DNA of 22,642 nucleotides from a virus, in the IMG/VR virus record IMGVR_UViG_3300032285_000310, positions 1 through 22,642 of that record. One strand, 5' to 3'. Made by a program: the position numbers and the translations under genes. Under the pieces are notes generated by a model. The model had not been told where the DNA came from. It ran no database searches and was given only the letters and a program-made list of their open reading frames with translations. Below are positions 12,575 to 18,114 of this stretch, in pieces. Positions within the stretch are counted from its first letter, which is position 1, and every line of letters starts with the position of its first letter.

Positions 12575-13845
12575 TGCGGTACTTGTCTGTTTGTTCTGGC
12601 ATTGAGGCGGCAACAGTTGCATGGCATCCATTGGGTTGGAAAGCCGCCGCTTATTCAGAGATCGAAAAATTTCCATCTCAGGTTCTGGCGCACCACTATC
12701 CAAATGTGCCTAATGTGGGCGATATGACCAAATTTAAGGAGTGGACAAATGTCTCAAATGTTGATGTTCTCGTCGGAGGAACTCCCTGCCAATCATTCAG
12801 TGTCGCCGGACTCCGAAAAGGATTGGATGACCCACGTGGCAACCTCATGCTTACCTATCTTGCCATTGCTACAAAGTTTAGGCCCAAATGGTTGGTTTGG
12901 GAGAACGTCCCCGGCGTGTTATCCAGTAACGGAGGACTCGACTTTGCCTCATTACTTCGAGGGATGGGCGAATGCGGGTATGGGTTCGCATACCGAATTC
13001 TTGACGCTCAGTATTTCGGAGTGGCCCAACGACGCAAGCGTGTGTTTGTTGTCGGATGTCTTGGAGACTGGCGAGCTGCCGCAGCGGTTCTTTTTGAGCG
13101 CCATAGCTTGTGCGGGTATCCTGCGCCGAGCCGAGAAAAGAGGAAAAGTATTGCCGAAAGCATTGGAGATGGCGCTGAAGTCGGTAACTTGATTGGATTG
13201 CAGGATTGCAAACGTTTTGATTCTGAAATAAGTGGAACTATTGTTACCCGTGAAGGTGGCGTTTCTGACACTTCACATATGCTGATGCAACCAATTCCAA
13301 TTGATTCAATGAACCACATTGGCAGAGGCGATAAGCACAGCATGGGTGACTTTGTGCCTGGCGCCCCTTGTTATACGCTAACCAAGGGGCATAGCCATGC
13401 GGTGGCACAACCAATGGCATACACATTTTCAGGCGGTTCTAATCGTGGACTTCATGTCAATAAAGTTCAAGTGGCGACTTGTTTAGACACTCACAATGCA
13501 GTTGGAGAATTTAGAGAACAGTCGCAAAATGCTCAGACTTTAGTAGCCCAACCAATGGCATTTGATTTGGCTCAGATCACAAGTGCAACAAACCGTTCAC
13601 GAGTTGATCCAGAGTTGCCGGCTGGAACTATTCTTAAGAGAAGTGATATGCACATTGCATCATCAATGGCAGTTCGCCGCCTCCTACCTGTTGAATGTGA
13701 ACGTCTCCAAGGCTTCCCTGATAACTACATCAACATCAAAGACAAGTGTCCAGATGGGCCAAGGTACAAGGCTTTGGGTAACTCAATGGCAGTGCCTGTG
13801 ATGGCATGGATTGGCAAAAGAATTCAAGAAGTGGAGAATTTATGA
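12574..13845 (+). CDS. DNA cytosine-C5 methyltransferase (Dcm-type)
   Basis: 423 aa from ATG 12574, AGGAGG 7 nt upstream. Motif I SVCSGIEAATVAW (residues 5-17), motif IV GGTPCQSFS with catalytic Cys72, motif VI WENV with Glu110, motif VIII QRRKR (152-156) and the C-terminal RLLPVECERLQGFPDNY with GNSMAVPV identify a C5 methyltransferase acting on cytosine. Between VIII and the C-terminal motifs lies a long target region with three degenerate repeats, each entered by QPM or QPI (residues 239, 279, 326). No cognate endonuclease is nearby, so it likely protects phage DNA from host restriction or regulates. Bases 12749-13192 also encode a nested gene, and codon use there is unlike the rest (many GGA, CTC, CGA). 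Confidence 0.93.
   Translation: MRYLSVCSGIEAATVAWHPLGWKAAAYSEIEKFPSQVLAHHYPNVPNVGDMTKFKEWTNVSNVDVLVGGTPCQSFSVAGLRKGLDDPRGNLMLTYLAIATKFRPKWLVWENVPGVLSSNGGLDFASLLRGMGECGYGFAYRILDAQYFGVAQRRKRVFVVGCLGDWRAAAAVLFERHSLCGYPAPSREKRKSIAESIGDGAEVGNLIGLQDCKRFDSEISGTIVTREGGVSDTSHMLMQPIPIDSMNHIGRGDKHSMGDFVPGAPCYTLTKGHSHAVAQPMAYTFSGGSNRGLHVNKVQVATCLDTHNAVGEFREQSQNAQTLVAQPMAFDLAQITSATNRSRVDPELPAGTILKRSDMHIASSMAVRRLLPVECERLQGFPDNYINIKDKCPDGPRYKALGNSMAVPVMAWIGKRIQEVENL
12749..13192 (+). CDS. Nested gene inside the methyltransferase, +1 frame
   Basis: 147 aa, entirely within the methyltransferase gene. It begins MSQMLMFSSEELPANHSVSP and ends SAIACAGILRRAEKRGKVLP plus a short helix. AAGGAG at 12736-12741 stands 7 nt before its ATG. 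The C-terminal pattern (GMGSHTEFLTLSISEWPNDA, LSDVLETGELPQRFFLS, CAGILRRAEKRGK) is one I recall as a recurring protein in phage and prophage genomes, next to or overlapping Dcm-type genes. This makes a chance shadow unlikely. Function unknown; it may modulate the methyltransferase or host restriction. Being dual-coding would explain the odd methyltransferase codons. Confidence 0.7.
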   Translation: MSQMLMFSSEELPANHSVSPDSEKDWMTHVATSCLPILPLLQSLGPNGWFGRTSPACYPVTEDSTLPHYFEGWANAGMGSHTEFLTLSISEWPNDASVCLLSDVLETGELPQRFFLSAIACAGILRRAEKRGKVLPKALEMALKSVT

Positions 13846-14063
13846 ATTACTTTGACGCACACAAACTTTTGGACAGGGTAAAAGATGGACAAACCATCAG
13901 CCGAACCGCGATTGACTATGCGCTTTTCCTTACAGGAGATGCGCCAGAGCGAGGCCAAAGAATGGATTTTGAGATACAACCAGAAGATCAAAGAACTGGG
14001 CAAGGCCAAAGCATCAGCATGGTGGCAGACCACGATTGCAGACATTTCCAGGCGCAGGGGTGA
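13842..14063 (+). CDS. Small hypothetical protein
   Basis: 73 aa from ATG 13842, which overlaps the methyltransferase stop (ATGA). An upstream extension is not credible. The start MNYFDAHKLLDRVKDG and the following AIDYALFLTGD form a convincing helical unit seen in similar form in small phage proteins. The remaining 39 residues (from PERGQRMDFE on) are polar and lie over the next gene in another frame, so the true functional part may be only the first 35 residues. Role unknown. Confidence 0.55.
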   Translation: MNYFDAHKLLDRVKDGQTISRTAIDYALFLTGDAPERGQRMDFEIQPEDQRTGQGQSISMVADHDCRHFQAQG

Positions 14064-14118
14064 ACCCGCTGCCGATGACCTACGAAGGAGAATGAATGAG
14101 ATACGCCGCCAGGGTTGA
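13885..14118 (+). CDS. Helical phage protein, overlapping its upstream neighbour
   Basis: 77 aa from ATG 13885 (AGG 7 nt upstream). ATG 13918 (MRFSLQEMRQSEA) is a possible later start. The core SEAKEWILRYNQKIKELGKA, KASAWWQTTIADISRRRGEP and AADDLRRRMNEIRRQ is the helical layout of a small family common in phage early and middle regions (RKRG-AAADDLRRRM type). It overlaps the previous gene by 179 nt in another frame and the next by 23 nt. Probably cytoplasmic; function unknown. Confidence 0.65.
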   Translation: MDKPSAEPRLTMRFSLQEMRQSEAKEWILRYNQKIKELGKAKASAWWQTTIADISRRRGEPAADDLRRRMNEIRRQG

Positions 14119-14362
14119 CCAAAACCAAGACCAGATTGTTAGCGCCCTGCGAGCCGCTGGCGCTTATGTCTGGGTCATTGGCTTACCAGTTGACCTTTTG
14201 GTGGGATACAAGGGGCACACCTTTCTGGTCGAGGTCAAAAATGGCCCCAAAAGGCGTTTAACGGCCCTTCAAGCTGATTTTTTTGAAAGTTGGCGCGGAG
14301 GTACATTGGCAAGGATTGATGGCCCTGACGGGGCTTTACGCATGATTGGAGTTTTGAAGTGA
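14096..14362 (+). CDS. VRR-NUC type nuclease
   Basis: 88 aa. The VRR-NUC fold (PD-(D/E)XK superfamily) shows in GLPVDLLVGYKGHTFLVEVK, with Asp33, Glu45 and Lys47 as the catalytic triad and LTALQADFFESWRGG following. Stand-alone VRR-NUC proteins in phages are thought to cleave branched DNA during replication or recombination. AAGGAG stands 5 nt before the ATG, within the end of the preceding gene. The next gene starts in its stop codon (GTGA). Confidence 0.85.
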   Translation: MRYAARVDQNQDQIVSALRAAGAYVWVIGLPVDLLVGYKGHTFLVEVKNGPKRRLTALQADFFESWRGGTLARIDGPDGALRMIGVLK

Positions 14363-14559
14363 AAAATGAAAAATACACTTTTGGTTGGTCAGACCCCAGA
14401 GGAACTTATGGAACACCCAAGGTTAAATGGGAACCCATAAGCTACAACCACAAATACGATTGGGGGCTATATTTGGCTTATGTAGGGGTAGCTACTGGCG
14501 TGTCAATGACTATTGCACCTATGGCATGGGTTCAATTTTTTACATGGTTATTTTCATGA
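14359..14559 (+). CDS. Small membrane protein
   Basis: 66 aa from GTG 14359, in a GTGA overlap with the nuclease gene. The first half is polar (KNEKYTFGWSDPRGTYGTPK). Residues about 37-64 hold a hydrophobic stretch (YLAYVGVATGVSMTIAPMAW) with a Phe/Trp-rich end that could span the membrane once. No function recognised. It is coupled to the genes on either side by stop/start overlaps. Confidence 0.5.
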   Translation: MKNEKYTFGWSDPRGTYGTPKVKWEPISYNHKYDWGLYLAYVGVATGVSMTIAPMAWVQFFTWLFS

Positions 14560-14885
14560 AACCAGAAGAAGCGGCGCAAGCCATAAGAGACAAAGCCCCA
14601 GCTTATGGCAACGCCAAAGCCCAGCGGGTTTATCTCGAGGAATTCCGCAAGTCTAAAAAAGCCCTTTTGATGAAAGATGCTTTGCAAATGGGCTATGAGG
14701 CGGCAAACGCGCAGGAAAGGGAAGCGTATGCAGACCCTGAATATCACACCTTGCTGAAAGGGCTGGCGGCGGCAATAGCCCAAGAGGAAACCCTGCGCTG
14801 GGAAATTGAGGCGGCAAGGCTAGACATTGAGATATTCAGAACCAGAGAAGCCACTAATCGACTGCAAGACAGGGCGCACCAATGA
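14556..14885 (+). CDS. Hypothetical helical phage protein
   Basis: 109 aa from ATG 14556 in an ATGA overlap. An in-frame ATG at 14427 would add a segment inside the previous gene and is rejected. Start MKPEEAAQAIRDKAPAYGNA, then KAQRVYLEEFRKSKKALLMK, YADPEYHTLLKGLAAAIAQE and a charged helix to the end (RWEIEAARLDIEIFRTREAT). The motif RVYLEEFRKSKKALLM recurs in a family found in Burkholderiales prophages and phages, with no known function. Fully helical, cytoplasmic; its neighbours are nucleases. Confidence 0.65.
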   Translation: MKPEEAAQAIRDKAPAYGNAKAQRVYLEEFRKSKKALLMKDALQMGYEAANAQEREAYADPEYHTLLKGLAAAIAQEETLRWEIEAARLDIEIFRTREATNRLQDRAHQ

Positions 14886-15067
14886 AGTGTCCAGAATGCG
14901 GAACATGGACAATTGTCAAAGAATCCAGAATATCCACAGGCAACACCCGAAGAAGGCGGCTAGAGTGTGCAAATATGCACAGGTTTTCCACATTGGAGAC
15001 AATAGTTGATCGCAAAACATTCATACGTCAGGTCAAAAAAGCTGCTGAAACTGGTGGCAAGCCTTGA
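14882..15067 (+). CDS. NrdR-like zinc-ribbon protein
   Basis: 61 aa, MKCPECGTWTIVKESRISTG at the start. Cys3 and Cys6 pair with Cys29 and His33 (LECANMHRF). The spacing and the basic RRRRLEC before the second pair recall the N-terminal zinc ribbon of NrdR, the regulator of ribonucleotide reductase genes, without its ATP-cone. The fourth ligand is His where NrdR has Cys. It is likely a small DNA-binding protein, perhaps a phage regulator. It overlaps the next gene by 62 nt. Confidence 0.6.
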   Translation: MKCPECGTWTIVKESRISTGNTRRRRLECANMHRFSTLETIVDRKTFIRQVKKAAETGGKP

Positions 15068-15323
15068 CTGCCAAGCCTGTGGGTCTGGCGATATGGTGCA
15101 AGCGGCACACACAAACTGGGGCGGCGGCAAGGGCCGAGGGGTCAAAGCTGATGACAATTTAGTCGCTGCGCTGTGCTTGGGGTGTCATTACGAAATTGAC
15201 CAAGGCAAGGATTTAAACCGCCAGGAACGCCAGGAAATGTGGCTACACGCCCACCGCAGGACAATTGATGCCCTGCGGGACTGCTGGCCTATTGACATTC
15301 CACTTCCAGATGCGAAAATCTAG
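15006..15323 (+). CDS. YbcO/DUF1364-like zinc-binding putative nuclease
   Basis: 105 aa from TTG 15006. No in-frame ATG lies near, and GTG at residue 17 is the only other choice. Cys22 and Cys25 (LDCQACG), His35 (QAAHTN), then a conserved GGGKGRGVKADDNLVAALC segment and Cys57, Cys60, His61 (CLGCHYEIDQG) resemble the HNH-like layout of YbcO/DUF1364 proteins. Such genes lie with phage recombination and replication genes, as here. Nuclease activity is inferred from the fold. Last gene before the terminator, apart from a doubtful short frame. Confidence 0.65.
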   Translation: MIAKHSYVRSKKLLKLVASLDCQACGSGDMVQAAHTNWGGGKGRGVKADDNLVAALCLGCHYEIDQGKDLNRQERQEMWLHAHRRTIDALRDCWPIDIPLPDAKI

Positions 15324-15481
15324 GCTTGAAGCTGAATGGTTTATGTGGTTGCCGCCGAAAGGTTTGCGCCATCTCTGGTAATTCCTCCTCCAGCTTCCAA
15401 CACGCATGGGGATTGGGGTGAACTCGAGAAGCACCCAACTTCAACAGTTCCCAGCCGTGTTGGTAGCAGTTGCCAGCATTT

Positions 15482-15502
15482 GGGGGTTCGCCCCCTTTTT
15501 TT
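15482..15502 (+). terminator. Intrinsic terminator
   Basis: GGGGG-TTCG-CCCCC (15482-15495) followed by seven T residues (15496-15502). A perfect stem with the stable UUCG-type loop and a U run is a classical rho-independent terminator. It closes the early rightward block that starts at the Cro-like gene. The 15382-15481 stretch before it holds no convincing gene and may be the 3' untranslated part of that message. Confidence 0.85.
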
Positions 15503-15510
15503 GATATAGT
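15503..15510 (+). promoter_or_regulatory. Extended -10 promoter at the terminator end
   Basis: TGATATAGT-type extended -10: GATATAGT at 15503-15510, with the TG at 15502-15503. No clear -35 is seen (TTGGGG at 15480-15485, 19 nt away). Transcription would begin near 15517, which is exactly the ATG of the following gene, implying a leaderless or nearly leaderless message. The T run of the terminator is directly before it, so this could restart transcription for the middle/late block. Prediction only. Confidence 0.4.
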
Positions 15511-15516
15511 TACCGC

Positions 15517-15882
15517 ATGAAAAACGAAGAAGTTGCCGAATTTGTCGCCACGCTGTTTCATGCGGGAACAATCACGCACTTCCAGCATTTGCAAACGACT
15601 GAGTACAGTACCCATAAAGCATTGGGCAAGTTTTACCCCAAGATCGTAGACCTTGCCGACAGTTTGGCAGAGAGTTACCAAGGGCGCTACGACATCAGGA
15701 TGAAGAAGTTTCCTGATGAACTGCACCAGCCCAAAGAAACACCGCATGAATATCTGACCCAGCTAAAAGGGTTTGTGCAAGAAGCGCGAGAAGAAATCCC
15801 CCAAGACTCAGAATTGCAAAACATCGTTGATGAAATTGCTGATCTGATCAATTCAACCCTGTATCTTTTAACTCTGAAATGA
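15517..15882 (+). CDS. Ferritin-like (DUF5856-type) helical protein
   Basis: 121 aa. The start VAEFVATLFHAGTITHFQHL, then YSTHKALGKFYPKIVDLADS and LQNIVDEIADLINSTLYLLT give four helices, with a Glu/His pattern recalling the Dps/ferritin-like DUF5856 family found in phages. This resemblance is from memory of the family. Metal-binding residues such as His15, His20, His32 and Glu/Asp in helices are present, but a full di-iron site was not verified. First gene after the terminator and a possible leaderless transcript. A role in stress or iron handling is possible. Confidence 0.55.
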   Translation: MKNEEVAEFVATLFHAGTITHFQHLQTTEYSTHKALGKFYPKIVDLADSLAESYQGRYDIRMKKFPDELHQPKETPHEYLTQLKGFVQEAREEIPQDSELQNIVDEIADLINSTLYLLTLK

Positions 15883-15889
15883 GGAAATC

Positions 15890-16105
15890 ATGGCAAATAT
15901 GATGAAAAACGAACCCAAAGGCTATGGCGCACAAATGTCCATGAAGGGCAACCCTGCCGCCGATATGAAGTCTGGCGAACAGGGCAGCGCTAAAAAGGGC
16001 ATTCCCAACGCCATGAGCAACAAAATGCCCGCTGGCAATGAATGCACTGGCGGCAAATCTAGCGGTGTTTGCTACACTCACGACCGCAAGTGCTATCAGG
16101 ATTAA
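15890..16105 (+). CDS. Small hypothetical Cys/Lys/Met-rich protein
   Basis: 71 aa. MANMMKNEPKGYGAQMSMKG at the start, a basic flexible middle (GEQGSAKKGIPNAMSNKM), and three Cys in the last third (NECTGGKSSGVCYTHDRKCY). GAGGAA lies 4 nt before the ATG. Low hydrophobic content suggests it is largely disordered, perhaps a small virion or nucleic-acid-associated protein. No family recognised. Confidence 0.55.
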   Translation: MANMMKNEPKGYGAQMSMKGNPAADMKSGEQGSAKKGIPNAMSNKMPAGNECTGGKSSGVCYTHDRKCYQD

Positions 16106-16109
16106 AAGC

Positions 16110-16144
16110 GTAAGCCCCACCGTGATTGAGACGGCAGGGCTTAC
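16110..16144 (+). promoter_or_regulatory. Strong hairpin between two small genes
   Basis: GTAAGCCC (16110-16117) pairs perfectly with GGGCTTAC (16137-16144). An inner stem CCGT/ACGG (16120-16123 with 16131-16134) closes a 7-nt loop, leaving a symmetric CA/CA internal bulge. No T run follows, so it is not a classical terminator. A GGAGG ribosome site lies just downstream at 16160-16164. It may be a processing or mRNA-stability element, or a rho-linked pause. Confidence 0.55.
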
Positions 16145-16170
16145 TGACCAAACAAAAAAGGAGGTTTTGA

Positions 16171-16416
16171 ATGGCTGAGATGGATTCTAATTGCGGGAAT
16201 TGTAAATATTTCCGCGCACAGCAAATCATGGGCATCTGTCGGTTAAACCCGCAACAGGTGAACAAGCACGAAAAAGATTGGTGCGGTCAGCATCTGATCG
16301 TTGAAACACGGGAGGTCGATTTAGTCGGCCTTCCTGTGTACGACATAACGACCGATCAAATCACGCCCCCAAAGCGCAAATACGAGAGGAAAGTAAATGC
16401 TAAAGCCTCTGCGTGA
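16171..16416 (+). CDS. Small four-cysteine (rubredoxin-like) protein
   Basis: 81 aa, AAAGGAGG 6 nt upstream. Cys8, Cys11 (CGNCKYF), Cys23 (GICRLNP) and Cys38 (WCGQH) form a likely zinc or iron site. The rest (LVGLPVYDITTDQI and a basic tail) is unstructured. Phage proteins of this CxxCxYF-C-LNP pattern are widespread and of unknown role. Its end overlaps the GroES gene by 20 nt. Confidence 0.6.
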   Translation: MAEMDSNCGNCKYFRAQQIMGICRLNPQQVNKHEKDWCGQHLIVETREVDLVGLPVYDITTDQITPPKRKYERKVNAKASA

Positions 16417-16654
16417 TCGAGTGGTGGTGCGCCCCCAAGTGCGGCATATTTCCGACATCATCTATATTGACAACAAAGAACCCTTTAACGAGGGTACGAT
16501 TGTGGCAATTGGTTCAGATGTTGAGGATGTGCAAGTTGGTGACTTCATCAAGTATGGGAATGGCGACTATCTGAAATGGCCCACCCATAAAATTGATGGT
16601 CAAGATTATCAAATCATTCAAGAAGCGGACATTTGCGCCGTAGTGGAGGATTAA
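16397..16654 (+). CDS. Phage co-chaperonin, GroES-like (Cpn10)
   Basis: 85 aa. LKPLRDRVVVRPQ at the N-terminus, a mobile-loop region (about residues 17-30, HISDIIYIDNKEPF), EGTIVAIGSDVEDVQVGDFI with the GD turn, then YQIIQEADICAVVED at the C-terminus. These are the GroES fold elements. It is a little shorter than bacterial GroES (about 95 aa), with a changed mobile loop. Phage co-chaperonins such as T4 gp31 direct host GroEL to fold capsid protein. Placement near head genes supports that role. Confidence 0.85.
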   Translation: MLKPLRDRVVVRPQVRHISDIIYIDNKEPFNEGTIVAIGSDVEDVQVGDFIKYGNGDYLKWPTHKIDGQDYQIIQEADICAVVED

Positions 16655-16819
16655 ATGGCAAAACCTGGGCTTTATGCCAACATTCACGCTAAACAAGAGC
16701 GCATTGAGCGCGAAAAGGCGGCGGGTAAGCCTGTTGAACGCATGAGAACGCCAGGGACAAAGGGTGCGCCCACTGCCCAGGCATTCAAAGAATCCGCTAA
16801 AACCGCCAAAAAGAAATAA
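16655..16819 (+). CDS. Small basic phage protein (DUF6321-type neighbour)
   Basis: 54 aa, GGAGG 5 nt upstream. MAKPGLYANIHAKQERIERE is followed by a Lys/Arg-rich PGTKGAPTAQAFKESAKTAK. The PGLYANIH and KGAPT pattern is a recurring small protein near phage head and packaging genes. Too short for a regular fold call; possibly a virion-associated or nucleic-acid-binding protein. The stop lies one base from the next gene's start region. Confidence 0.65.
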   Translation: MAKPGLYANIHAKQERIEREKAAGKPVERMRTPGTKGAPTAQAFKESAKTAKKK

Positions 16820-16821
16820 TC

Positions 16822-17094
16822 ATGGCAAAGCATGACAAGCCCATTCCCCACAAGACCACGGGCAAGGGGAAAACTTACAACCCCACCGAAAAAGGTGCGG
16901 GAATGACCGCCAAGGGTCGTGCTGAATACAACGCCAAGAACGGCAGTAATTTAAAGCCACCAGCCCCAAATCCCAAGACCAAGGCAGATGCTGGGCGTAA
17001 GGCCAGTTTTTGCGCTAGGATGGAGGGGGTAGTTAAAAACGCCAAAGGCCCAGCGGAACGGGCTAAAGCATCCCTCAAAAACTGGAACTGTTAA
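16822..17094 (+). CDS. Basic DUF6321-type phage protein
   Basis: 90 aa, strongly basic. TYNPTEKGAGMTAKGRAEYN and ASFCARMEGVVKNAKGPAER are hallmark segments of DUF6321-type small phage proteins (KASFCARM-G). Two Cys are at residues about 64 and 90 (the last residue). It lies two bases after its neighbour of the same kind. High Lys/Gly content suggests DNA binding or a virion role; no activity is known. Confidence 0.65.
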   Translation: MAKHDKPIPHKTTGKGKTYNPTEKGAGMTAKGRAEYNAKNGSNLKPPAPNPKTKADAGRKASFCARMEGVVKNAKGPAERAKASLKNWNC

Positions 17095-17103
17095 GGAATC
17101 ATC

Positions 17104-17520
17104 ATGTCTAACTCAATTGCAACTGGCGTGGCTTACGCCGACCCAGAATTCATCACTTGTTACGCAACCCAAGAAATTGGCTATTCAACCGCTGCCCAAG
17201 GTGCTGTCACTCAGTTGACCAGCAAATCCACAGGCGTGACGCTGAACGCCAGTGCTGGTCGCATCACGATGAACAACGCGGCATTGGCTGGCGCTACTGC
17301 TGTGTCATTTATTCTGACCAACAGTTTAATTTCCATTAATGACACGATCATTGTGTGCATTTCTAGCAACACCACGGGCACTACTGCTGGTGCATATACC
17401 ACTTATGTTTCGTACTTGGCTGCTGGGTCTGCTTTGATCACATTGCGTAACTTGACCGCATCGACTTCATACAGTGAAGCCGTGATCATTAACTTTGCCA
17501 TCATTCACGGTCAATCTTGA
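17104..17520 (+). CDS. Beta-rich virion (decoration-like) protein
   Basis: 138 aa. Short repeated strands rich in T/S/A/I: GAVTQLTSKSTGVTLNASAG, RITMNNAALAGATAVSFILT, NDTIIVCISSNTTGTTAGAY, ITLRNLTASTSYSEAVIINF. The GAVTQLTSKSTGVTLN opening is a pattern I recall from small phage capsid-associated or tail-associated proteins. Placement upstream of packaging genes is compatible. RBS AAGGAAT-type lies before the ATG. Its stop is overlapped by the next gene at a TTGA. Confidence 0.65.
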   Translation: MSNSIATGVAYADPEFITCYATQEIGYSTAAQGAVTQLTSKSTGVTLNASAGRITMNNAALAGATAVSFILTNSLISINDTIIVCISSNTTGTTAGAYTTYVSYLAAGSALITLRNLTASTSYSEAVIINFAIIHGQS

Positions 17521-17693
17521 ACGTAGAAGCAATAAGCAAGCGTCTGGAAGAACTCCAGGCGCAAGCAAAGCAACAAGAGGCAGTCTTGATTCAGCTTTCG
17601 GGCGCAATTCAAGACTGTCATTATTGGCTGGGTGAGTTATCCAAGGAGAAGGCAAATGCCGCTGATAGCATCAATGACCCCCAAGGCGCTTAA
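17517..17693 (+). CDS. Small helical phage protein, TTG start
   Basis: 58 aa. MNVEAISKRLEELQAQAKQQ then EAVLIQLSGAIQDCHYWLGE; a long helix with a conserved-looking QLSGAIQDCHYWL segment, known as a pattern in small head-region proteins. Start TTG 17517 overlaps the preceding TGA (TTGA), and no ATG is available upstream. The end overlaps the next gene by 38 nt. Likely oligomeric via coiled coil; function unknown. Confidence 0.6.
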   Translation: MNVEAISKRLEELQAQAKQQEAVLIQLSGAIQDCHYWLGELSKEKANAADSINDPQGA

Positions 17694-17820
17694 AGCCAAC
17701 ATTAAGGCAGAAATTGAAGCTGGTAAGCCACCCAAAAAGGCGGTGGCTATCGGCTATTCAGTACAGCGTCAAGCCATGAAAGATGCGGGAAAAAAAGCCC
17801 CATCAAAAAAGAAAAAGTAA
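17656..17820 (+). CDS. Small basic phage protein
   Basis: 54 aa from ATG 17656, with AAGGAGAAGG ending about 4 nt before it, chosen over an in-frame upstream start for that reason. MPLIASMTPKALKANIKAEI is followed by EAGKPPKKAVAIGYSVQRQA and a Lys-rich end. The pattern K-AVAIGYSVQR is typical of small proteins next to portal and terminase genes in many phages. Basic, helical; a nucleic-acid or virion-binding role is likely but unproven. Confidence 0.65.
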   Translation: MPLIASMTPKALKANIKAEIEAGKPPKKAVAIGYSVQRQAMKDAGKKAPSKKKK

Positions 17821-17850
17821 TTTAATCACAAAGACTTACAGGTTAAATCA

Positions 17851-18114
17851 ATGGCTGCACCACAAGGAAACCAGAACGCCGCAAAGGGCAGACTGTTCTA
17901 CGACAAGTTGCGCCTTGTTTTGACCACTGAGCCGCACCGACTTAGGGGGATTGCCGAGCAGTTGGTAAGGCAAGCCGAGGAAGGCGAACCTTGGGCGATT
18001 AAAGAGATCATCGACAGGATGGATGGCAAGGCGATACAGGCAACGACCATTGAGAATGCTGATGGAACGCCATTGCTGGGCGGTATTCAAGTCACATTCA
18101 TCAAGCCCGAATGA
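17851..18114 (+). CDS. Probable small terminase-like packaging protein
   Basis: 87 aa. MAAPQGNQNAAKGRLFYDKL followed by a helical core (LRGIAEQLVRQAEEGEPWAI, KEIIDRMDGKAIQ) and an extended C-terminus (ENADGTPLLGGIQVTFIKPE). Proteins with the GNQNAAKGR start and WAIKEI-DR-DGK core are found directly before TerL, as here, with an ATGA overlap. They may be the DNA-recognising small subunit. It is shorter than most TerS proteins and no classical HTH is obvious, so confidence is moderate. Confidence 0.55.
   Translation: MAAPQGNQNAAKGRLFYDKLRLVLTTEPHRLRGIAEQLVRQAEEGEPWAIKEIIDRMDGKAIQATTIENADGTPLLGGIQVTFIKPE

Noticed and set aside
15310-15381. 23-codon rightward frame (MRKSRLEAEWFMWLPPKGLR) after the YbcO-like gene
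   Set aside because: The sequence looks reasonable and the ATG overlaps the upstream gene, but it is too short and has no ribosome site, so it was not called.
15289-15747. 152-codon minus-strand frame across the terminator gap
   Set aside because: Crosses an intrinsic terminator and two rightward genes; no ribosome site. The part over the gap looked mildly protein-like but has no independent support.
10725-16121. 12-mer GTAAGCCCCACC found both at 10725-10736 (minus) and 16110-16121 (plus)
   Set aside because: Dozens of 12-mer pairs are expected by chance in 22 kb, and the two contexts are unrelated.
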